Assembly: GCA_965277615.1 (NCBI GenBank)
Contig: CBDIDG010000006.1
Span: 372,001-436,000, forward strand
Direction of reading: 5' to 3'
DNA length: 64,000 nucleotides
Origin: Bog-532 sp965277615
GTDB lineage: Bacteria > Actinomycetota > Actinomycetes > Streptosporangiales > Streptosporangiaceae
The notes below the pieces were generated by a model. That model worked only from the letters and a program-made list of their open reading frames with translations. It was not told the DNA's origin and did no database searches. Both the position numbers and the translations under genes were made by a program. This document shows, one piece after another, positions 1 to 8,042 of this stretch; positions within the stretch are counted from its first letter, which is position 1; each line of letters opens with the position of its first letter.

Positions 1-384
1 CTGGCCACCCTGGAGACCGAGTTGGCCACCGTGCTCCCTGGCGTCTCATCCGCGCTGGGCAGCGCGTGCCAGGCCTGCGCCCAGCAGATCGCGGGCTCCT
101 CGTTCCTGACCACCCTGAACGCGGGTGGCGACACAGTGGCCGGGCCGACCTACACCGTCATCGAGACCCGGAACGACGAGATCGTCACCCCCTACACCTC
201 GGCCTTCCTGTCCGGGCCGCACGTGACCAACATCGTCCTGCAGAACGTGTGCCCGCTGGACCAGACCGATCACATCGGCATCGCCGACGACACGGTGGCC
301 CTGCACCTGGTCCTCAACGCGCTCGATCCCGCGCACCCGCAGATCGTGCCGTGCGTCCCGGTGCTGCCGATCCTGGGCGGCTGA
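1..384 (+). CDS. Secreted triacylglycerol lipase / esterase (lipase class 2 family), C-terminal part
   Basis: The reading frame is open from the first base, so the gene begins upstream of the window; 127 codons remain. The visible part matches the C-terminal half of actinobacterial alpha/beta-hydrolase lipases of the lipase class 2 type: a 'TRNDEIVTPY' stretch carrying the acid residue and 'DQTDHIGIADD' carrying the catalytic His are both recognisable, and cysteines that usually form disulfides in the secreted enzyme are present (CQAC, CPLD, PCVP). The nucleophile Ser motif and the signal peptide would lie outside the window. Such enzymes hydrolyse acylglycerols outside the cell. It ends 43 bases before the next gene on the same strand. 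Confidence 0.8.
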   Translation: MATLETELATVLPGVSSALGSACQACAQQIAGSSFLTTLNAGGDTVAGPTYTVIETRNDEIVTPYTSAFLSGPHVTNIVLQNVCPLDQTDHIGIADDTVALHLVLNALDPAHPQIVPCVPVLPILGG

Positions 385-427
385 GGCCCGGCCAGTACGG
401 TGGACGGGTCGTCAGAATGGAGTCCCG

Positions 428-1383
428 ATGGCCCGGATCGACCGCCGCCTGCGGCTGTGGGCCTGGATCGCTCAGCGCCAGGCCGCCGCCACCGTGCAGG
501 GCGAGGATGCTGTGATCGCCATGCAGTCCCGCGCGTTCCCTGACAACGCGCTGATGAATTTCATCTTCGGGTCCGCCCGGCCCGGGGTCGCGGTCAGCGA
601 CCGGACGATCCCGGGCCCGGGGGGGACCTGCCGATACGCATCTACCGGCCACCCACGGCCGAGCCCCGGCCGCTGGTGCTGAACATCCACGGCGGCGGGT
701 TCGTGTTCGGCTCATTGCGCATGTCCGACTGGCTGTGCAGCAACGTCGCGGCCACGGTCGGCGCGGTCGTGGTGTCGGTGGATTACCGGCTCGCGCCGGT
801 CCACCGCTTCCCGGCTGCCGTCGACGACTGCTACGCCGCGCTGACCTGGGCCGCAGAACACGCAGGCGCGGGCGGCCCGATCGCGGTCATGGGGGAGAGT
901 GCGGGCGGCAACCTGTCCGCCGTGGTGTGCCTGCTGGCCCGGGAGCGCGGCGGGCCGGCGCTGAGCCACCAGACCCTGCTGTATCCGGCCACCAACCTGA
1001 CCCGGGTGGCGCCGCTCACGACGGCGGAGAAGCCGCTGTTCCTGTCGGTGCCCGAGATGCAGGCCTACCGCCGGTACTACCTGAACGATGCCGACCCGGC
1101 CGACTTCCGGGCCTCCCCGCTGCTGGCGGCCAGCCACACCGGCCTGCCCCCCGCCCTGATCCAGGTCGGTGAGCACGATCCACTGCGCGCCGACGGCGTG
1201 GCCTACGCCGAGGCCCTCCGGGCGGCCGGCATCCCGGTTCGCCTCACCGAGTACGTCGGCATGCCCCACGGCTACCTGAACTTCCCCGGCCTGTGCCGCC
1301 TGGCGCCGCAGGCGCTGGCCGAGATCACCGCCGAGCAACGGGCCGCACTGGTGCAGCCTACGGCGACGGTCCCCGGCGGCTGA
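428..1383 (+). pseudogene. Alpha/beta hydrolase, HSL (hormone-sensitive lipase) family esterase, disrupted by a -1 frameshift
   Basis: Two overlapping frames together give one complete HSL-family esterase of about 318 aa. The N-terminal part (from 428) runs to a G-run at 619-625; the rest continues in the other frame. The joined protein has the oxyanion motif HGGG (about residue 87), the nucleophile motif GESAGG (about 155), an EHDP acid site (about 249) and an MPHGY histidine site (about 280), so every catalytic element is intact. One extra G in the seven-G run would restore the frame exactly (GPGG followed by DLPIRIYRPP, a typical HSL join). Either the copy carries a recent frameshift or the base call in the homopolymer is wrong. 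Confidence 0.78.
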
Positions 1384-1394
1384 CCCGCAGGCGC

Positions 1395-2804
1395 TCAGGC
1401 GGCCCGGGCCTGGTGGCTGGGCAGGCCTCGTCCGTCGGGGTGATGGGCGGTGATAGTGCCGTCGCGACTACGGGTCAGGGTCCAGCCCCAGTGGTGAACG
1501 GCGATCAGGTGGTGGAACCGGCAGAGCAGGGCGAGGTTGTCCAGGCTGGTCGGGCCGCCTCGGGCCCAGGGCGTCAGGTGGTGGGCTTCGCACACCGGCG
1601 GCGGCTGGTCACAGCCCGGGAACTGGCAGTGGCCGTCCCGGATGGTGAGGGCCCGGTGCAGGTGGGGCGGGATGACGCGGGTGGCGCGGCCGATGTCGAG
1701 CGGCTGGGACAACCCGGTGAACGGCCGGCCGAGCAGGCTGCCGCGCAGGTACGAAGCCAGCCCGCCCGGCCCGGACAACACGTCGATCGCGGCCCGCAGC
1801 AGGTCAGTGCGCAGGCCGGTGAGGGTGTCGAGGGCGGTCCAGTCCAGGTGGCCGGTGATGACCGGGACGATCGCCGCACCGCAGCTGGCGGCCTCGGCAT
1901 CCGGGCCCGTTAGCCGGACCGCCCCGGGGACCCCGGCCGCGGCTGACTTCGCCGACGTCCAGCTTGCTTCGGCGGCCGAGCCACCGGGCAGGTCGCGCAG
2001 GGTGGCCAGATCCACGTGCACCTGGACCTGGGGTGCCTGGCCGTCCCGGCCCGGGATCATCCCCGCTCTGATCAGGCGGTCACAGGCATCTTCGAGGGCG
2101 TCGTGGCGACGCTGCGGCGCAGAACGCGTGTCTTCGGGTCCACGCTTTTTCCCCAGCGCGTCCAGAACCACCGCCAGGGCCGCCGCGCACCGGCCGGTCA
2201 GCTCTCCCCGCACCGTTCCCGCTCCGCCCAGCGTGGTCTGCAGCCACAGCGACCGGTCACCGAACCCGCCATCATCGCCGTCCTGGCCGCGGCCGGCGCG
2301 TTCGATCATCTCCCGGGCCAGCCCGGCCAGATCACGCAGGGTCGTGCCGGCCGTGGCCGCCGCGAGCAGGATCTGATCGGCGTCGGCCCGGTGGTCGCCG
2401 GGGAGCTGATCGGTCCACCGGCAGATCTGGCGGGCCCAGGAGGCGGTGATCTCCTCGTGGGCCAGGGCGGTGGCCATGACCGGGTGAGCCTGCAGGCGGG
2501 TAGCCCACGCGACTGCTCCGGCAGCGGCACCCTGGGTGACCTTGGTCTGGGCCCGCAGCCACGTCTTGGGGCCGAACGCCGCGTCCGCCTCGTAGCCGTG
2601 CTGGGCCGTGAACGCGGCCAGCACTTTTGCCCGCGCCGCCGTGTGCACCGCCTCGGCCCGCTCCAGCTCGCACAGCGTCTCGGCCTGAACCGCCGTGGGC
2701 AGCTGCGCCGCGTCGCACGAAGCCAGGTAGCTCAGGCCCGCGCTGACCATAGCCAGCGCCTGTGCGGCGCTGGCCGGCTCAACAGGCTCAGTCAACGTAC
2801 ACAT
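1395..2804 (-). CDS. HNH endonuclease with DUF222 domain (13E12-repeat family)
   Basis: The protein of about 469 aa has an N-terminal alpha-helical DUF222 region rich in Ala and Leu, and a C-terminal HNH nuclease domain at roughly residues 385-437 with the motif CQFPGC, then EAHH, then NLALLCRFHH. These supply the Cys pair, the two catalytic His and the final Asn/His of the HNH fold. The family occurs in many dispersed copies in actinobacteria and is thought to behave like a selfish or mobile nuclease; its target is unknown. I chose ATG at 2804; GGAGG at 2817-2821 lies 12 bases upstream, and a TTG at 2813 lies too close to it. The gene is convergent with the esterase, 11 bases apart. Confidence 0.88.
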   Translation of the reverse strand: MCTLTEPVEPASAAQALAMVSAGLSYLASCDAAQLPTAVQAETLCELERAEAVHTAARAKVLAAFTAQHGYEADAAFGPKTWLRAQTKVTQGAAAGAVAWATRLQAHPVMATALAHEEITASWARQICRWTDQLPGDHRADADQILLAAATAGTTLRDLAGLAREMIERAGRGQDGDDGGFGDRSLWLQTTLGGAGTVRGELTGRCAAALAVVLDALGKKRGPEDTRSAPQRRHDALEDACDRLIRAGMIPGRDGQAPQVQVHVDLATLRDLPGGSAAEASWTSAKSAAAGVPGAVRLTGPDAEAASCGAAIVPVITGHLDWTALDTLTGLRTDLLRAAIDVLSGPGGLASYLRGSLLGRPFTGLSQPLDIGRATRVIPPHLHRALTIRDGHCQFPGCDQPPPVCEAHHLTPWARGGPTSLDNLALLCRFHHLIAVHHWGWTLTRSRDGTITAHHPDGRGLPSHQARAA

Positions 2805-3326
2805 CGGACCCAATCACCTCCCTCGGCTCGGCTCGGAACCGTGGATCGACATCTAGTTCGATGCTACGGCGACCCTCTGACAAAACACCAGACACCAGTT
2901 CGCTAGCTGGGTTCGAGGTGATGAAGCCCGCGACCGCGGACGCCGGTCACGATCGCCGGGAGCCCCGGCGGCAGCGAGCTCATTAATAATTTTTATTGAC
3001 GTCACGAGTGGGCTTCGCCGCAGTTGGCCAAGCCCGACGACCGGTCCAGGACGGGTAGGCGCGGTACCACTCCGCCACCCGGGACCGCTGGGTCAGGTCC
3101 ATGGCCTGGGCCGCCGAATACGCGCGTGGCGCCATCTTCGTAGTCGGCCCGTTATGGGCTTTTTATCGGCTACGTCCTGGTAACAAGCTAATGTAAACCG
3201 GCATTGGAGCCCGGGCCAGCCCGGATGCGGGTCAATGCCGACTCGTGAATCGTCATTCGTTGATTCGTGCTGCGCGCGGTTTCTGCCGTAGTGCCCTTTT
3301 CTGTTCGACGACGACAGGGAATTGCG
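2805..3326. other. Intergenic region between HNH gene and conservon
   Basis: This 522-base gap separates two divergently transcribed genes. It holds the likely promoters of both. An AT-rich patch (TTAATAATTTTTATTGA around 2983-2999) and a second low-GC stretch at 3150-3300 upstream of cvnA stand out from the GC-rich background. A short imperfect hairpin, GCCGGG-AGC-CCCGGC, lies near 2955-2970. A coding-like fragment on the minus strand (2983-3120) is listed separately. No complete gene, tRNA or insertion-sequence end was recognised. Confidence 0.5.
2983..3120 (-). pseudogene. Possible 3' remnant of an unidentified gene
   Basis: A minus-strand frame ending at 2983 reads as plausible protein (…MDLTQRSRVAEWYRAYPSW…) with third codon positions almost all G or C between about 3102 and 3030, then decays into AT-rich codons before the stop. 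The shortest ATG-started version is 39 aa (start at 3102). There is no convincing ribosome binding site. I do not recognise the family. It may be the tail of a gene lost upstream, or chance coding bias. Confidence 0.2.
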
Positions 3327-5774
3327 ATGAGCCGGGTGCCAACTGCTCATGAGGGCGCGGGAGTTCTGCACAGCCCGGAACATCGCCGGCCGTCGCTGGT
3401 CCGTTCCGCTGCGCGCCGGCCCGCCCAGGGTCATCCGCGCCCGATCCGGCGCACGATGACCGTGCTGCTCACCATTCCGGTGGTCGCGCTGGTCGGGCTG
3501 TGGGCCTACGCCGCGGCCACCACCATCGGGCCCTACCTGGCCTCGCGCAACGGCCAGACCGATAGCCGCCAGCTCGAGGGGCCCAGCCAGGCCGTCCTGC
3601 TGCAGCTGACCCAGGAGCGCTCGGGCACTCTGGCCTGGCAGAGCGCGCACGGCGCACTGCCGGAGACCGCGGTGCAGGCGCAGCGGGCCAAGACCGACGC
3701 GGCGTTGGCGGCGCTCCGGACCGGCCTGGCCGGGGCGAAGGGCGTTGGCGGGGCGTCCGCCGATACCGCGGCCAGGACCTTCGAGAACCAGCTGAGCCAG
3801 TTGCCCGTCATCCGGGCCAAGGTCGATGCGGGCCAGCTGAGCGCGCTGGCCGCGTTCGCCGACTACAACAACATTGTCGACGTGTACTTCCAGTACATCC
3901 GCACCCAGCTGGTCAGCGACACCTCGGTCCCCCTCTACCAGCAGGGTGAGGCCGTGATCGCCTCGGGCCAGGCGCTGGAGATGATCGGCCGGGAGGCGGC
4001 CGTGGTCGGGGGCGCGCTGGCCGCCGGGGGTTCCATGTCGGCCGCCGAGTACCGGCAGTTCGTCCAGGCCCTGGACGAGCAACGGTCCCTGATGCAGACG
4101 ATCAACTCGCCGCAATCGTGGCAGATCGCCCCCAACCCGTTCCGGCCGTACTACGCCTCACCCTCCTATCAGCGGTTCAGCGCGCTGGAAGACCAGATCG
4201 CGAACCGCGGGGCGGGCACCCGGCTCCCGATCAGCCTGGCGGCCTGGCAGGCGGAGATCGGGTCCACCCTGAAGACGTACAGCGGGTTTGAGCAGGGCGC
4301 CCTCATATCCGTTTCGGCGAGCTCCACGCACGCCGGCCACACCATCCTGCTCCGGCTCATCCTGGTCGGCGGGGCCGGTCTGGCCGCGATTCTCATCGTC
4401 ACCTTCCTGCTGCTGCGGTTCGGCAACCGCCTCACCCGGGAGCTGACCGGCTTCAACTCCTCGGTCCGGTCGCTGGCCGAGGAGCGGCTGCCGAGCCTGG
4501 TCCGGCGGCTGTCGCTGGGCCAGGACGTCGATGTGGCGGCCGAAGCCCCGCCGCTGACCCTGCGCACCTCGACGCTGGAGGTGGCCAGGATCGCGGACGG
4601 CTTCACCGCCGTGCAGCGCACCGCGGTGGGCGCCGCCGTCGGCCAGGCCGAGCTGCGTAAGGGCGTCAGCAACATCTTCCGCAGCCTCGCTCGCCGTAAC
4701 CAGTCCCTGCTGCAGCGGCAGCTGCGGATGCTGGAGGAGATGGAGCGCAGGACGGAGGACCCGGACACGCTGGCGCAGCTGTTCCGGCTGGACCATCTGA
4801 CCACCCGCATGCGCCGCCAGTCCGAGGGCCTGATCATCTTGTCCGGTGCCGCGCCCGGCCGCCGCTGGAACAAGCCGGTCCCGGTCATCGAGGTGCTGCG
4901 CGGAGCCACCGGCGAGATCGAGGATTACGTCCGGGTCGACCTGGTAGCCGAGTCCGACGACCTGGTGGCCGGGACGGCCGTGGCCGACTTGACCCACCTG
5001 CTGGCCGAGCTGATCGAGAACGCTGTGCTGTACTCGCCGCCGAACACCCGGGTCCAGGTCAAGACCGGCTGGGGGGCCAGCGGCTTCATCGTGGAGATCG
5101 AGGACCGTGGCCTGGGTATCCCGGCCGCCAACATGGACGAGCTGAACCGGCGGCTGACCCAGCCTCCCGAGTTCGACCTGGCCGATAGTGACCAGCTGGG
5201 CCTGCTGGTGGTCAGCCGCCTGGCCGAGCGGCACGGGATCAAGGTGACGCTGCGCGCCTCCCCGTACGGCGGGGTGGCGGCCATCGTGCTGATCCCGAAG
5301 GAGCTGGTCGTGCCGGCCGGAATGGGTGCCGGGCGGGGCGAGCTGACGGCGTACTCGGAGACGGTGCCCTGGTCGGACCCGGATCCGGTGCGCGCGGTGA
5401 CCAGCGCCCGGTCCCCGGCCCGGTCCCCGGCTCCGGCTCCGGCTCCGGCTCCGGCCGCGGCTCCGGCTCCGGCCGCGGCTCCGGCTCCGGCCGGGGAGCT
5501 GCCCCGGCGCACCCGCCAGGCCAGCCTGGCCCCGCAGCTCCGCGAGGCCCCACCCGCCCGCGAAGGCGTCCGGGTCGCGGCTCAGCCCGGCCGGAGGTCA
5601 GCGGGCCGGACGCCGCCCGGCGTCCCGGCCGAGCCCGGCGTCCCGGCGACGGGGGAGCGGTCGGCCGAGCAGGCCCGGTCGCTGATCTCCTCCGTGCAGC
5701 AGGGCTGGCGCAGCGGCCGCGCCGCCGCGGAACAGCCCGAGGCGGGGCCCGAGGCGGGGGCGGTTCAGTCATGA
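3327..5774 (+). CDS. cvnA: Conservon sensor protein CvnA (nitrate/nitrite-sensing-type histidine-kinase-like ATPase)
   Basis: The protein is about 815 aa. A cytoplasmic basic start leads to a first membrane helix at about residues 44-65, an extracytoplasmic helical sensor of the NIT type, a second helix at about 336-365 and a HAMP-like linker. The region SLARRNQSLLQRQ to LFRLDHLTTRMRR replaces a classic H-box. A HATPase domain follows (ELIENAVLYSPP, DRGLGIP, LGLLVVSRLA; about 554-654). The tail is Pro/Ala rich, with a PA repeat near 694-724. ATG at 3327 follows AGGGA. The last four bases overlap cvnB. In Streptomyces, CvnA works with CvnB-D as a membrane-associated signalling complex reminiscent of eukaryotic G-protein systems. 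Confidence 0.9.
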   Translation: MSRVPTAHEGAGVLHSPEHRRPSLVRSAARRPAQGHPRPIRRTMTVLLTIPVVALVGLWAYAAATTIGPYLASRNGQTDSRQLEGPSQAVLLQLTQERSGTLAWQSAHGALPETAVQAQRAKTDAALAALRTGLAGAKGVGGASADTAARTFENQLSQLPVIRAKVDAGQLSALAAFADYNNIVDVYFQYIRTQLVSDTSVPLYQQGEAVIASGQALEMIGREAAVVGGALAAGGSMSAAEYRQFVQALDEQRSLMQTINSPQSWQIAPNPFRPYYASPSYQRFSALEDQIANRGAGTRLPISLAAWQAEIGSTLKTYSGFEQGALISVSASSTHAGHTILLRLILVGGAGLAAILIVTFLLLRFGNRLTRELTGFNSSVRSLAEERLPSLVRRLSLGQDVDVAAEAPPLTLRTSTLEVARIADGFTAVQRTAVGAAVGQAELRKGVSNIFRSLARRNQSLLQRQLRMLEEMERRTEDPDTLAQLFRLDHLTTRMRRQSEGLIILSGAAPGRRWNKPVPVIEVLRGATGEIEDYVRVDLVAESDDLVAGTAVADLTHLLAELIENAVLYSPPNTRVQVKTGWGASGFIVEIEDRGLGIPAANMDELNRRLTQPPEFDLADSDQLGLLVVSRLAERHGIKVTLRASPYGGVAAIVLIPKELVVPAGMGAGRGELTAYSETVPWSDPDPVRAVTSARSPARSPAPAPAPAPAAAPAPAAAPAPAGELPRRTRQASLAPQLREAPPAREGVRVAAQPGRRSAGRTPPGVPAEPGVPATGERSAEQARSLISSVQQGWRSGRAAAEQPEAGPEAGAVQS
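5429..5493 (+). repeat. GGCTCC/GGCCGC tandem repeat in cvnA
   Basis: A run of six-base units (GGCTCC with GGCCGC variants) encodes the Pro-Ala linker near the C terminus of CvnA. Units are multiples of three, so slippage would change linker length without breaking the frame. Confidence 0.7.
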
Positions 5775-6202
5775 CCGGGGCGGGGGCTACAGGCAGCCTG
5801 GACTGGCTGCTGGCCAACCTGACCGAGAGCGTCAACCACATCCAGCAGGCGGTCATCTTTTCCGCTGACGGCCTGGTCCTGGGGTCCTCGCCCGGACTGG
5901 CCCGGGAAGACGCCGAGCACCTGGCCGCGCTCGCGGCGGGCGTGCAGAGCCTGGCCCGCGGGGCGGGCCAGCGTTTCCGGGGCGGCAACGTCCGGCAGAC
6001 GATCATCGAGATGGACGCGGCGCTGCTGTTCATCACCAACGCCGGGCAGAGCACCTGCCTGGCCGTGCTGGCCGCTCCCGAAGCCGACGCCGGCCAGGTC
6101 GCGTACGAGATGACGGTCCTGGTCAAGCGGCTGGGCCAGCATCTGGGGACCGACCCGCGGGCCTCGGTGCCGGAGACGGGCGCGGGTAAGCCGGGGCCAT
6201 GA
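5771..6202 (+). CDS. cvnB: Conservon protein CvnB, roadblock/LC7 domain
   Basis: This 143-aa protein is a single roadblock/LC7 domain, recognisable from 'SVNHIQQAVIFSADGLVLGSSPGL' through the 'LAVLAAPEADAGQVAYEMTVLV' strand-helix end. Roadblock proteins of this kind act as small regulatory partners of Ras-like GTPases. Its start overlaps the cvnA stop by four bases (ATGA), and its stop overlaps cvnC the same way, so the three are translationally coupled. The gene order cvnA-cvnB-cvnC is the standard conservon order. The usual fourth member, the CvnD GTPase, is absent downstream. Confidence 0.9.
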   Translation: MTGAGATGSLDWLLANLTESVNHIQQAVIFSADGLVLGSSPGLAREDAEHLAALAAGVQSLARGAGQRFRGGNVRQTIIEMDAALLFITNAGQSTCLAVLAAPEADAGQVAYEMTVLVKRLGQHLGTDPRASVPETGAGKPGP

Positions 6203-6573
6203 ACTCCGACGACAGCCGATGGGTGGACGCCGACGCCGGTCCGGTCGCGCGGCCCTACATGCTGACCGGTGGCCGGACCCGGCCGCAAAGCCGGGCCCGG
6301 CTCGATCTCATCGACTACGTCGTCCGCACCAGCCGGCCCGCCGACGGCCACCCGGCCACGCCCGAACGCGGCCAGCTGCTGCAGCTGTGCCGGCGGCCCA
6401 TCACGGTGGCCGACCTGGCCTCGGCCACCGCGATCCCGCTCGGCCTAGTCCGGGTCCTGCTGGCCGACCTGATTAACGACGGGCTGGTGACGGTGCGCGC
6501 GCAGGCGCCGGCCGGGCCGCTCAGCGACACCGGCCTGCTGCAGAAGGTGCTGGATGGGCTGCACGCCCTGTGA
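6199..6573 (+). CDS. cvnC: Conservon protein CvnC, DUF742
   Basis: The 124-aa protein carries the DUF742 pattern: an early 'ARPYMLTGGRTRP' signature, a central 'LCRRPITVADLASATAIPLGLVRVLLADL' helix-turn-helix-like segment, and a short basic-hydrophobic end 'LLQKVLDGLHAL'. DUF742 proteins are the third element of conservons and are thought to bind the other partners. In a typical conservon the cvnD start codon overlaps the cvnC stop; here the next gene lies on the opposite strand, ending 8 bases away, so the operon is truncated. Confidence 0.9.
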   Translation: MNSDDSRWVDADAGPVARPYMLTGGRTRPQSRARLDLIDYVVRTSRPADGHPATPERGQLLQLCRRPITVADLASATAIPLGLVRVLLADLINDGLVTVRAQAPAGPLSDTGLLQKVLDGLHAL

Positions 6574-6581
6574 CCCCAGGC

Positions 6582-7259
6582 CTAGTGCGAGCTGACCGGG
6601 AGCTCCGCCTCTGGCGTGCCCGCGGCGGCCAGCGCCTGGCCGGCCTGGTGCGCGGCTTCTAGCGCGTCGGTGTGCATCAGGGCGGCCTGGTCGGTGAAGG
6701 CATCCAGGGCGGGGTTGACCCCGACCAGTGTGAACTCGCGCTCGACCACGGTCAGGTCCGCTTCCCATACGGTGCCGAGGATGTGGGTGAGGTAGGCGGT
6801 CGAATGGTCCCAGCCCTCGCGCGGGGTGCCCGGGCCGTAGGCGCCACCGCGGACCGTGGCCAGTACGACTGGCTTGCCCGCCAGCAGCGGAGGGCCACCG
6901 GCGCCGGCCCGGGGGTCCGTGATCACCAGGTCGATCCAGGCCTTGAAGTGCTGGGAGACGCCGAAGTTGTACAGCGGCACGGCCAGCACGATCGCGTCCG
7001 CGGCCAGCAGCTCGTCGACCAAGGTGGCCGCGAGCGCCACCGCCTGGCGCTGCTCGGGGCTCCGGTCCTGCTCCGAGGTGTAGCCGGCGAACGCCGCCAG
7101 CGGCCAGGCGTCGGCCGGGATCGGGTTGGTTCCCAGGTGCCGCCGGACGATGGTGTCGCCGGGATGGGCGGCGAGCCACTCCTGCTCGACGATGTCGGCG
7201 AGCTCGCCGCTGGCGGATCCGTCGACGCGGATGCTGGCGTCGAGTCGGTAGAGCGTCAT
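6582..7259 (-). CDS. azoR: FMN-dependent NADH-azoreductase
   Basis: The 225-aa protein has the flavodoxin-like fold of AzoR enzymes: an N-terminal 'LYRLDASIR' strand, 'AIVLAVPLYNFGVSQHFKAWIDLV' contacting FMN, and a C-terminal 'GVNPALDAFTD' helix. These enzymes reduce azo dyes and quinones with NADH using FMN and protect against quinone or electrophile stress. The ATG at 7259 was chosen because GAGGAG stands 7 bases upstream; a TTG further up sits on top of that site. It is divergent from a MarR regulator with a twin palindromic operator between them, which suggests de-repression by an electrophile. Confidence 0.85.
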   Translation of the reverse strand: MTLYRLDASIRVDGSASGELADIVEQEWLAAHPGDTIVRRHLGTNPIPADAWPLAAFAGYTSEQDRSPEQRQAVALAATLVDELLAADAIVLAVPLYNFGVSQHFKAWIDLVITDPRAGAGGPPLLAGKPVVLATVRGGAYGPGTPREGWDHSTAYLTHILGTVWEADLTVVEREFTLVGVNPALDAFTDQAALMHTDALEAAHQAGQALAAAGTPEAELPVSSH

Positions 7260-7288
7260 GGCCGGACTCCTCAATGGCGAAAGGTGTT

Positions 7289-7337
7289 TACTTCAAGCGT
7301 GAACTAACGTAGCACAGCTTACTTTACGCTTGAAGTA
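7289..7337. promoter_or_regulatory. Twin palindromic operator between azoR and marR
   Basis: Two arms, TACTTCAAGCGTGAA (7289-7303) and TTTACGCTTGAAGTA (7323-7337), are inverted copies matching at 13 of 15 bases. Each arm is itself a near-palindrome of the form TTCAnGCnTGAA. The centres are about 34 bases apart, or roughly three helical turns. This spacing between divergent marR and azoR genes is typical of an autoregulated MarR-family switch. Confidence 0.7.
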
Positions 7338-7350
7338 TTCCGGGGGAAGT

Positions 7351-7974
7351 ATGCTCGGCACTATGACGGCAAGCCCGGACGCGGTGGCCAGCGCGGAGGC
7401 CGGCCCACAGGCCAGCACTCAGGCCAGCACGGCCGAACCGCGCTGGCTGTCCGGCCCGGAGCAGGACGCCTGGCGAGCCATCGCGGCGTTGATGCTGCAG
7501 CTGCCCGGGCCGCTTGACGCTCAGCTGCAGCAGGACTCCGGCTTGACCCTGTTCGAGTACCTCGTGCTCAGCTCGCTGTCGATGGAGCCGGAGCGCACCG
7601 CGCGGATGAGCGGGCTGGCCCGGCTGTCCAACGGCTCGCTGTCCCGGCTGTCCAACGTGGCCAAGCGGCTCGAACAGCGCGGCTGGCTGCGGCGTGAGCC
7701 GGACCCGAATGACGGCCGGGCCTCCGTAGCCCGGCTGACCGACAGCGGCTGGCAGGTCGTGCAGGCGGCAGCCCCTGGCCACGTCGAGGCGGTCCGGCGG
7801 CTGGTGATCGACCGGCTGACCAGTCCCGAGCTGGACGCCCTGACCGCTGCGGCGCACGGCATCATCGACGGCCTGGAAGAGGCGGGCCGGGCCTGCGTCG
7901 GGCACGAAGATCCCTGTGCCGGCGCGGGGACGCCCCCTGCTGAGCTGGGCGTAAATGTAAGAGTTCAGAAATGA
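7351..7974 (+). CDS. MarR family transcriptional regulator
   Basis: The product is about 207 aa. A winged helix-turn-helix of the MarR family is clear: 'LTLFEYLVLSSLSMEPERTARMSGLARLSNGSLSRLSNVAKRLEQRGWLRREPDPNDGRAS', with the conserved DxR wing (PNDGRASVARLT). It has an Ala/Ser-rich N-terminal extension whose true start is uncertain: ATG at 7351 and ATG at 7363 are both possible, while a TTG at 7330 lies inside the right operator arm and is unlikely. The divergent azoreductase and shared operator suggest it represses itself and azoR, with release by quinones or similar ligands. The ligand is inference. Confidence 0.85.
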   Translation: MLGTMTASPDAVASAEAGPQASTQASTAEPRWLSGPEQDAWRAIAALMLQLPGPLDAQLQQDSGLTLFEYLVLSSLSMEPERTARMSGLARLSNGSLSRLSNVAKRLEQRGWLRREPDPNDGRASVARLTDSGWQVVQAAAPGHVEAVRRLVIDRLTSPELDALTAAAHGIIDGLEEAGRACVGHEDPCAGAGTPPAELGVNVRVQK

Positions 7975-7978
7975 CGGG

Positions 7979-8027
7979 AACCGGGCTGACAGGTCGCAGG
8001 GGGCGGAATTGACCCGTCAGCCCGGTT
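7979..8027. terminator. Bidirectional hairpin terminator
   Basis: The arms AACCGGGCTGAC (7979-7990) and GTCAGCCCGGTT (8016-8027) are perfectly complementary over 12 bases, with a 25-base loop. The element lies between the convergent ends of the MarR gene and the secreted-protein gene. There is no long T-tract, which is common for actinobacterial terminators. Confidence 0.7.
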
Positions 8028-8042
8028 TATTGCCCGGAAGGC

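Noticed and set aside
619..625. Programmed frameshift in the esterase G-run
   Set aside because: A plain indel or base-call error explains it better; no stimulatory structure or slippery pattern known for bacteria (such as A AAA AAG) is present and esterases of this family do not use recoding.
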